A DNA stretch of 22,101 nucleotides from Myxococcales bacterium (GTDB lineage: Bacteria > Myxococcota_A > Bradymonadia > UBA7976 > UBA1532), in NCBI GenBank assembly GCA_020633555.1, contig JACKDL010000055.1:1-22101 (forward strand), read 5' to 3'. How positions within the stretch are numbered: the first letter of the stretch is position 1; every line of letters starts with the position of its first letter. The translations under genes and the position numbers were made by a program. Below the pieces are notes generated by a model, which was not told where the DNA came from, ran no database searches, and saw nothing but the letters and a program-made list of their open reading frames with translations. Below, piece after piece: positions 16,576-22,101 of this stretch.

Positions 16576-17072
16576 TGCCCCGCCTGCTCGCGTCCTTGCT
16601 CGGGGCCGCGCTCCTCCTCGCCGCCGCCCCCGCCCACGCCGATCCCGCCCTGTGGGACGCCGCCCAGACCCAGGCGCTGAGCGTGCGCCGCTTGGGCACC
16701 GTGGACGGCCAGGCCCTGTTCATCGAGCACCGCCGCGGCCAGCCCGCCGGCGACATGACCGAGCACGTGGTCCTGCTGCGCACCGATCCGTTCCCCACCG
16801 CGACCCCCTTCGCCGTGGCCAGCGCGGGCAAGCCCGGCGCCGTCCTCCACCGCCTGGTGGATCCCGCCGACGGCGCCCGCGCCCTCACCGTCCCGGGCGT
16901 GGTCGCCGTCCTCTACGCCGGCTTCGTGGTGCCGCCCCCCGAAGCCTTCCGCCTGGACGCGGGCGTCATCCACGTGAACGGCACCACCGAGGCCCGCGCC
17001 GGCGTCGTCACCTTCGCCGACCGCTGGCACCCCAGCGCCCCATGGATCCGCAAGCCCGCCCCCACCCCCTGA
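16575..17072 (+). CDS. Small secreted protein of unknown function, last gene of the operon
   Basis: 165 residues. ATG 16575 overlaps the oxidase stop by one base and follows a good GGAGG. A signal peptide ends near AHA/DP (about residue 23). The mature part is a soluble alpha/beta-looking domain with many Val/Ala strands (EHVVLLRTDPF, GVVAVLYAGFVVPPP, AGVIHVNGTTEARAGVVTFADRW) and a Pro-rich end. No cysteine or metal motif stands out and I recognise no family. Coupling to the oxidase implies a shared pathway, yet this product is exported while the peptidase, acetyltransferase and oxidase appear cytoplasmic. Confidence 0.8.
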   Translation: MPRLLASLLGAALLLAAAPAHADPALWDAAQTQALSVRRLGTVDGQALFIEHRRGQPAGDMTEHVVLLRTDPFPTATPFAVASAGKPGAVLHRLVDPADGARALTVPGVVAVLYAGFVVPPPEAFRLDAGVIHVNGTTEARAGVVTFADRWHPSAPWIRKPAPTP

Positions 17073-17409
17073 CCCCGCGCCCTCGCTCCGCCACCAGACA
17101 CGGGACGCGACTTCACGCCCACCGCCCACCGCGGCCCCGCCCACAACGCCCCGATCTCCTTCCTCCCCCACAACCCGTCAGCCGACGCCCACGGAGCGGG
17201 GGGGCGGCCCGACGCGCGATGGCGCCCAGCGCCCCGAGGGAGCCGGCGCCAGCCGGCCACCGAGGGGCGATGCCGCGCCGGAGCGCGTCGGGCCGCCGTC
17301 CGCGGCGAGTCGTCGGCCGCGGACAAACCTCAGTCGGGCGCTCACCGCTCGTCCATCCCGACAACCCACCCCAGCGGTGGGTAGGCCGCAGACCTCACCA
17401 AGGACCCCA
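17073..17409. other. Non-coding interval with a nested inverted-repeat cluster
   Basis: There is no credible gene in 337 bases. The core is a perfect 15-bp inverted repeat (17203-17217 with 17283-17297). Nested inside are CGCCCC/GGGGCG (17230-17235 with 17264-17269) and GCCGGC-GCCA-GCCGGC (17242-17257). Directly next to it is GTCCGCGG/CCGCGGAC (17298-17305 with 17317-17324). GTCGGG/CCCGAC (17333-17362) and ACCCACC/GGTGGGT (17364-17382) follow. No T-run follows any of them on the plus strand. It could be a structured 3' UTR of the plus operon, a small RNA or a mobile-repeat relic. Confidence 0.7.
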
Positions 17410-17453
17410 CAAACAAAAACGCCCCGGCCGACCAGAAGGTCCACCGGGGCGTC
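17410..17453 (-). terminator. Rho-independent terminator of the 17510-18061 gene
   Basis: A perfect 9-bp stem (17420-17428 with 17445-17453) is topped by a small inner GACC-AGAA-GGTC hairpin. On the minus strand it is followed by TTTTTGTTTG. It lies about 60 bases beyond the stop of the minus-strand barrel gene and is oriented for it. Confidence 0.88.
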
Positions 17454-17509
17454 CTCGCGCCGTCAGGCGCGCGGGCTCAGAGCGCCCGCAAGCTCAAGCG
17501 GTCAGCCGA

Positions 17510-18061
17510 TCACGGGGCCCAGAAGCGGTACCCGGCGGTGAGGCCGATGCCCATGATGTCGAAGGCGCTCACGTCGTCGCCCTCGGGGAACAGGCTGGGC
17601 AGGTACAGGAACGCCCGCAGGTCGATGTCCTTGATCATGTAGCCCAGGCCGGCGGTGAAGCCGAACTCGACCTCGGTGTCGCCCTCCTCGGGCATGATGA
17701 AGTTGGGGCCGATCTCCAGGCCGCCGTACACGCCGGCCGCGAAGAAGTACTTGGCGCCCACGAACAGCGGGATGTGGTTGACGGTGGGGCCGTCGACCGT
17801 GGTGCCGAGGATCTCGATCTCCTTGCCAAGGAAGTGGATCAGGCCGGTGCGGCCGGTGAGCTGAAGGCCCTGCACCGCATCGATCCCGTAGTCGACGTTC
17901 AGCAGGGCGCCGAAGCCGATCCCCTGGAAGTCACCCCAGTCGCCGGTGGGCAGCACGAACGCGCCCTGCGCGCCGATCTTGGGGGCGCCCGCCTGGGCGG
18001 GGGTGGCGAAGGTCAGGGCGGCAAGGCCCAGGGTCAACATCGCGAGCGTACGCTTGAACAT
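17510..18061 (-). CDS. Outer-membrane beta-barrel protein, small
   Basis: 183 residues from ATG 18061, preceded by GGAG. A signal peptide ends near AQA/GA (about residue 24). The mature protein is a series of amphipathic Gly/aromatic strands (IGFGALLNVDYGIDAV, VGAKYFFAAGVYGGLEIGP, EFGFTAGLGYMI) ending in GLTAGYRFWAP with a near-terminal aromatic, as in small porin-like or OmpA/OmpW-like barrels. No exact family was recognised. It is a single-gene unit: its own terminator lies downstream and a divergent macroglobulin gene upstream. Confidence 0.85.
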   Translation of the reverse strand: MFKRTLAMLTLGLAALTFATPAQAGAPKIGAQGAFVLPTGDWGDFQGIGFGALLNVDYGIDAVQGLQLTGRTGLIHFLGKEIEILGTTVDGPTVNHIPLFVGAKYFFAAGVYGGLEIGPNFIMPEEGDTEVEFGFTAGLGYMIKDIDLRAFLYLPSLFPEGDDVSAFDIMGIGLTAGYRFWAP

Positions 18062-18081
18062 GTTCTCCCTCTCTCTCCTGC

Positions 18082-18129
18082 GTGTCCTCGGACACTGTCA
18101 GAAACCGACGCCCGTCAAAACGGCGTCGG
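18082..18129 (-). promoter_or_regulatory. Two hairpins in the leader region of the barrel gene
   Basis: GTGTCC-TC-GGACAC (18082-18095) and an 8-bp inverted repeat CCGACGCC/GGCGTCGG with a 9-base spacer (18105-18129) lie 20-70 bases upstream of the minus-strand start codon. The second could be an operator or a leader structure. TTGACG lies inside its spacer on the minus strand, but no matching -10 was found. Confidence 0.4.
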
Positions 18130-18212
18130 CGTACCGTGCAACCTTATCCGCCCTGCTTCAAGCGGATAGATCGCTTCGCACCTGCGACATGCGGTGCGCA
18201 GAACCTTCGAGC

Positions 18213-18230
18213 CGGGTGGCAATCCACCCG
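18213..18230. other. 7-bp hairpin in the divergent promoter region
   Basis: A perfect CGGGTGG-CAAT-CCACCCG with a 4-base loop and no T-run. It lies about 35 bases upstream of the proposed macroglobulin -10, so it could be a regulator site. Function unknown. Confidence 0.4.
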
Positions 18231-18264
18231 CTGTGAGATCGTTTCCGGTGTGCTGGCCGTTTGC

Positions 18265-18270
18265 TAGCGT
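18265..18270 (+). promoter_or_regulatory. Candidate extended -10 element of the macroglobulin gene
   Basis: TTTGCTAGCGTCGC places TG one base before TAGCGT, about 45 bases before the start codon. The -35 at the expected distance (TTTCCG, 18242-18247) is weak. The CTAGNNTCG form is shared with the -10 candidates at 2052 and 5389. Confidence 0.4.
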
Positions 18271-18313
18271 CGCGGCGGCCCCCCGGCCGACGGAAAAGCG
18301 GAGGACAACGCGC

Positions 18314-21300
18314 ATGTTCGGACGGTATTCACTGGTATTTTCGGCCGCCCTGGCGCTGGCCGCCTGTGCGCCGAAGGACGGACCGGACCCCAAACCCCTG
18401 GGGCAGATCGCGTCCGGCCCGGCCAGCCAGAGCGCCAGCGGGGCGGCCCTGGCCCAGGCCCCGACCGAGGCGGATCCCGACGCCCCCGGCAAGAAGGTGA
18501 TCCAGCCACCGGTGACGCCCGAGAAGGCCCCCACCGCCAGCCCCACCCAGGAGGCCCCGGCCGAGCTGAAGGACCTGCTCGACAAGGCCGAGAACCACTT
18601 CAAGGGGGCCAACACCCGCCGCATCTACGTGCAGGTGGACAAGCCGCTCTACAAGCCCGGCGAGACGGTGTGGATCAAGACGTGGGACCTGAAGCTGCGC
18701 GGCCTGGACGCCGGCCAGGCCAACGGCATCCACTATGAGCTGGTGAGCCCGAAGGGCGCCGTGGTCCGCAGCAACCGGGTGCGCCAGCAGGACGGCACGG
18801 CCACCAACGACTTCGAGATCCCCGCGGGCGTGCCGGGCGGCGAGTACATCATCCGCGCCCGGGCCTTCGACGGGGTGACCGGCGAGCGGCCGATCATCGT
18901 CAGCGCCTACGAACCGCCGCGCATCAAGAAGAAGCTGGAGTTCGTGCGCAAGGCCTACGGGGCCGGCGACGAGGTGCGCGCCACCATCGAGATCAAGCGC
19001 CCCACGGGCGAGCCGCTGGCCAACCACGCGCTGCGGGCGCTGGTGACCCTGGACGGGCAGGCCCTGCCGCCCGTCGAGCTCAGCACCAACGCCGAAGGCG
19101 GCGGCCTGGTGAAGTTCACCCTGCCCGCCGAGATCGCCGAGGGCGACGGCCTGCTGACCGTGCTGGTGGAGGACGGCGGCGTCACCGAGTCGGTGAGCAA
19201 GCGGGTGCCCATCATCCTGAAGAAGCTGAAGTTCAGCCTGTTCCCGGAGGGCGGCCACCTCGTGGAGGGCCTGCCCGGGCGCGTGTACTTCGAGGCCAAG
19301 ACCCTCATCGACAAGCCCGCCGACGTCGAGGGCGAGATCGTCGACGATCAGGGCCAGACCGTGGCGCGTTTCCAGACCTACAAGAACGGCCTGGGCAAGT
19401 TCGCCTTCACGCCGGCCACGGGCCGCACCTACGCCGCCAAGATCAACAAGCCCGTGGGCATCACCGAGCAGTACACCCTGCCGTTGCCCAAGGCCGAGGG
19501 CTGTGTGCTGCAGCACTTCGACGACCCCGACGGCCAGGTGCCCGAGCTGCGGGTGGCCGTGCGCTGCACCGCCCCGCAGACCGTGTATGTGATGGCCACC
19601 GTCCGCGAGCAGCTCTTCGACAGCGCCGCGGTGGCCGTGCCCGCCGACGGGGCCGCGGTGGTGTACCTGAAGGCCAAGGACGCGGCGCTGGCCCAGGCCC
19701 GCGGCATCGCCCGGGTGACCGTGTTCGACGCCAAGCGCGATCCGGTGGCCGAGCGGCTGGTGTTCCGCAACCGGCGGGCGGGCCTGCAGGTGAAGATCAC
19801 CCCCGATCAGGCCGGGTACGTGCCCCGCGAGCAGGTGGCCCTGACCGTCGAGACCACCACCGCCGGCGGCGCCCCCGTGCCCGCCGAGCTGGCCCTGAGC
19901 GTGGTGGACGACACGGTGATCAGCTTCGCCGACGACAAGAAGGGGCACCTGCTCAGCCAGGTGCTGCTGGAGCCTGAGCTGCCCGGCAAGATCGAAGAGC
20001 CCAAGTTCTTCTTCGATCTGAAAGAAGAGAAGAGCGCCATCGCGCTGGACCTGCTGATGGGCACCCGCGGCTACCGGAAGTTCGAGTGGCGCGAGGTGCT
20101 CAACCCCCCGCCACCGGCCACCGCCGCCCTGGATGACATGCTGATGGAGGGCGCCCTGCCCGCCGACGGCCTGGCGCTGCGCGGCGTGGGCCGTGGCGGT
20201 GGCGGCAAGGCCGTGGGCGGCATCGGCATGCTGCGCGCCAAGGGCGCCGGCCCCGGCAGGGCGCCGCGCCCCGCTCCCCCGGTGGCTGCGGCGGCGGTGC
20301 CCATGGCCCCGCCCGCCCCCGATCCGGCGCCTGCGGCCAAGCCCATGGCCCAGCCTGAGCCGAACGCCGACGCCCCCGCCGAGGCCCGGGCCGAGGCGAA
20401 GGAGATGCCCGCGCAGGCCGAGGCCGAGCCTGCTGAGGAGGCCCTGGCGGACGGCGACGACGAGATGGCCGCCGGGGAGCCCATGCCCTTCCCCGCCGCC
20501 CGCCGCCGGCAAGCCGCGAAGATCGCGGTGGCCGGTGACATCGCCATGGCCAAGGACGAGGCGTGGGACCGCCGCGACAAGATGGCCGGGCTCGAGAAGA
20601 AGAAGCGGGCGGCCACCTGGGCCTCGGTGCGGGTGTTCCCCGCGCCCACCTACGACGCCACCTACGAGGGTCCCCGTACCGACTTCCGCGAGACCGTGCA
20701 CTGGGCGCCCACGGTGAAGACGGGCAAGGATGGCAAGGCCACCGTCACCTTCTACCTGAGCGACGCCGTCACGTCGTTCCGGGTGTTCGCCGAGGGCACC
20801 GGCGGCGGCGCCATCGGCCGCCACGAGGAGGTCTTCAAGAGCAACCTGCCCTTCAGCATGGCCGTGAAGCTGCCCCTGCAGGTGAGCCAGGGCGACAAGC
20901 TGGAGCTGCCGCTGACGCTCACCAACGAGCAGGCCGAGGCCCTGCCCGTGAGCCTGTCGGCCAGCTTCGGCGACCTGCTCACCCTGGACAAGCCGGTGAC
21001 CCTGGACCAGCCGAGCCTGGCCCCCAACGCCCGCGCCAGCCTGTACTACCCGGTGACCGTCAGCGGCACCAAGGGCGAGAGCAAGGTGATGTTCTCGGCC
21101 AACGCCGGCGGCCTGAAGGACGAGTTCGTCCGCGAGGTGGTGGTGTCGCCTCGGGGCTTCCCGCAGCTCCAGGAGTCGGCGGGCACGCTGGCCAAGACCG
21201 CCGAGCTGGGCTTCGACATCGGCGACGCCGCGCCCGACGCGGTGACCGCCACCCTGAAGTTCTACCCCAGCCCCGTCTCGACGCTGGTGGGCGGGCTCGA

Positions 21301-22101
21301 GGGCCTGATCCGCGAGCCCTCGGGCTGCTTCGAGCAGACCAGCTCCAGCAACTACCCCAACGTGATGGTGCTGCAGTACCTGCAGAGCAACGACGTGGCC
21401 GATCCGGCGCTGGTGGAGCGCACCAACCGGATGATCGACTCGGGCTACAACCGCCTGGTGAGCTTCGAGACCAAGGCCAAGGGCTACGAGTGGTTCGGCC
21501 ACAGCCCGCCCCACGAGGCGCTCACCGCCTACGGTGTGCTCGAGTTCATCGACATGCAGGGGGTGTACGGCGGTGTCGACAGGGCCATGGTGGAGCGCAC
21601 CGTGAGCTGGCTGAAGGGCCGCCGCGACGGTAAGGGCGGCTTCCAGCGCGACGGCCAGGCGCTCGACAGCTTCGGCCGCGCCGCGCCCGAGGTCACCGAC
21701 GCCTACATCACCTATGCGGTGAGCGAGGCCGGCCTGGGCGACGACTTCCCCGCCGAGATCGCCCGCCAGGCCAAGGTGGCCCAGGACAGCCAGGACGCCT
21801 ACCTGCTGGCCCTGGCCTGCAACACCCTGCTGAACCTGCCCGGCAAGGCCGCCGAGGCTGACGCCGCGCTGGCGCGCCTGGCTGCCCTGCAGGGCCAGGA
21901 TGGCGCCTGGACGAAGGCCGATCACAGCATCACCCGCAGCACCGGCGTGAACCTGCACATCGAGACCACGGCCCTGGCGGCCCTGGCCCTGATGGAGCGC
22001 CCCCAGTACGCCGCCAACGTGCGCGCGGCGGTGGAGTGGCTGAGCAAGAACCGCAGCGGCTTCGGGCGCTGGGGCGCCACCCAGTCCACCGTGCTCGCCC
22101 T
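18314..22101 (+). CDS. Bacterial alpha-2-macroglobulin lipoprotein, 3' end beyond the window
   Basis: 1262 residues are visible and the frame is still open. ATG 18314 has GGAGGA upstream. The lipobox LAAC places the lipidated Cys at residue 18 with Ala-Pro after it, suggesting the outer membrane. A low-complexity linker (about 20-90) precedes macroglobulin-type beta domains starting near 102 (YVQVDKPLYKPGETVWIKTW). A Gly/Ala/Pro/Glu-rich stretch (about 596-762) sits where the protease bait region is expected, just before TDFRETVHWAPTV. The thioester motif is SGCFEQ, with Cys1005 and Gln1008, followed by the alpha-helical thioester domain. Family members trap proteases by covalent capture and are thought to protect the envelope. 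No penicillin-binding protein 1C gene is next to it within the window. Confidence 0.95.
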   Translation, partial: MFGRYSLVFSAALALAACAPKDGPDPKPLGQIASGPASQSASGAALAQAPTEADPDAPGKKVIQPPVTPEKAPTASPTQEAPAELKDLLDKAENHFKGANTRRIYVQVDKPLYKPGETVWIKTWDLKLRGLDAGQANGIHYELVSPKGAVVRSNRVRQQDGTATNDFEIPAGVPGGEYIIRARAFDGVTGERPIIVSAYEPPRIKKKLEFVRKAYGAGDEVRATIEIKRPTGEPLANHALRALVTLDGQALPPVELSTNAEGGGLVKFTLPAEIAEGDGLLTVLVEDGGVTESVSKRVPIILKKLKFSLFPEGGHLVEGLPGRVYFEAKTLIDKPADVEGEIVDDQGQTVARFQTYKNGLGKFAFTPATGRTYAAKINKPVGITEQYTLPLPKAEGCVLQHFDDPDGQVPELRVAVRCTAPQTVYVMATVREQLFDSAAVAVPADGAAVVYLKAKDAALAQARGIARVTVFDAKRDPVAERLVFRNRRAGLQVKITPDQAGYVPREQVALTVETTTAGGAPVPAELALSVVDDTVISFADDKKGHLLSQVLLEPELPGKIEEPKFFFDLKEEKSAIALDLLMGTRGYRKFEWREVLNPPPPATAALDDMLMEGALPADGLALRGVGRGGGGKAVGGIGMLRAKGAGPGRAPRPAPPVAAAAVPMAPPAPDPAPAAKPMAQPEPNADAPAEARAEAKEMPAQAEAEPAEEALADGDDEMAAGEPMPFPAARRRQAAKIAVAGDIAMAKDEAWDRRDKMAGLEKKKRAATWASVRVFPAPTYDATYEGPRTDFRETVHWAPTVKTGKDGKATVTFYLSDAVTSFRVFAEGTGGGAIGRHEEVFKSNLPFSMAVKLPLQVSQGDKLELPLTLTNEQAEALPVSLSASFGDLLTLDKPVTLDQPSLAPNARASLYYPVTVSGTKGESKVMFSANAGGLKDEFVREVVVSPRGFPQLQESAGTLAKTAELGFDIGDAAPDAVTATLKFYPSPVSTLVGGLEGLIREPSGCFEQTSSSNYPNVMVLQYLQSNDVADPALVERTNRMIDSGYNRLVSFETKAKGYEWFGHSPPHEALTAYGVLEFIDMQGVYGGVDRAMVERTVSWLKGRRDGKGGFQRDGQALDSFGRAAPEVTDAYITYAVSEAGLGDDFPAEIARQAKVAQDSQDAYLLALACNTLLNLPGKAAEADAALARLAALQGQDGAWTKADHSITRSTGVNLHIETTALAALALMERPQYAANVRAAVEWLSKNRSGFGRWGATQSTVLA

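Noticed and set aside
17206..17217. GGCCCGACGCGC shared with the large RNA (2549-2560), hinting at a related RNA copy
   Set aside because: A single 12-base match between GC-rich segments is likely by chance; the flanking similarity is too weak to claim homology.
18329..21958. Minus-strand open frame of about 1200 codons opposite the macroglobulin gene
   Set aside because: The plus strand has lipobox, macroglobulin domains and thioester motif; the antisense frame is Gly/His/Ala/Val-rich shadow.

Overview
The window comes from a very GC-rich bacterium. Serine/threonine kinase, PEGA/TPR and alpha-2-macroglobulin genes, several beta-barrel-like envelope proteins and GC-ending codons throughout suggest a member of the Myxococcota or a relative. 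This is inference from gene content; no rRNA or marker protein is present to fix the taxon.

Layout. (1) 1-1918 is the 3' part of a multi-heme di-heme oxidoreductase gene with a tandemly duplicated module. (2) 1919-3640 has no credible protein gene. It holds a perfect 22-bp palindrome, a plausible promoter, about 1.57 kb of hairpin-rich sequence and a strong intrinsic terminator, and I interpret it as one large structured non-coding RNA transcribed on the plus strand. A tiny possible ORF with 18-bp repeats follows. (3) 3845-5343 (minus) is a coupled pair: a sterol-desaturase/fatty-acid-hydroxylase family protein and an FkbM-type methyltransferase. (4) 5688-8123 (plus) has an RRM-glycine-rich RNA-binding protein, a small frameshifted membrane protein and a soluble PAS hybrid histidine kinase, followed by a decayed IS3-type OrfA scrap. 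(5) 8259-12499 (minus) is a four-gene cluster: acyltransferase, Ser/Thr kinase, TPR-PEGA protein, acyltransferase. (6) 12650-17072 (plus) is a tightly coupled five-gene cluster: barrel-like exported protein, M14 carboxypeptidase, GNAT acetyltransferase, FAD amine/amino-acid oxidase and a small secreted protein. (7) 17073-17509 is non-coding with a nested 15-bp inverted repeat and a minus-strand terminator. (8) 17510-18061 (minus) is an outer-membrane beta-barrel protein, divergent from (9) a large alpha-2-macroglobulin lipoprotein that runs off the right edge.

The main discovery candidate is the RNA at about 2064-3633. By my count it has ten CTTCGG and eight CCTCGG hexamers on the plus strand and none of their reverse complements. 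That is the pattern of UUCG/CUCG-capped hairpins in a transcribed plus-strand RNA. I recognise no rRNA, RNase P, tmRNA, group I/II intron or retron signature in it. The -10 elements proposed for this RNA, the methyltransferase and the macroglobulin genes share the form CTAGNNTCG, which supports the RNA having its own housekeeping-type promoter.
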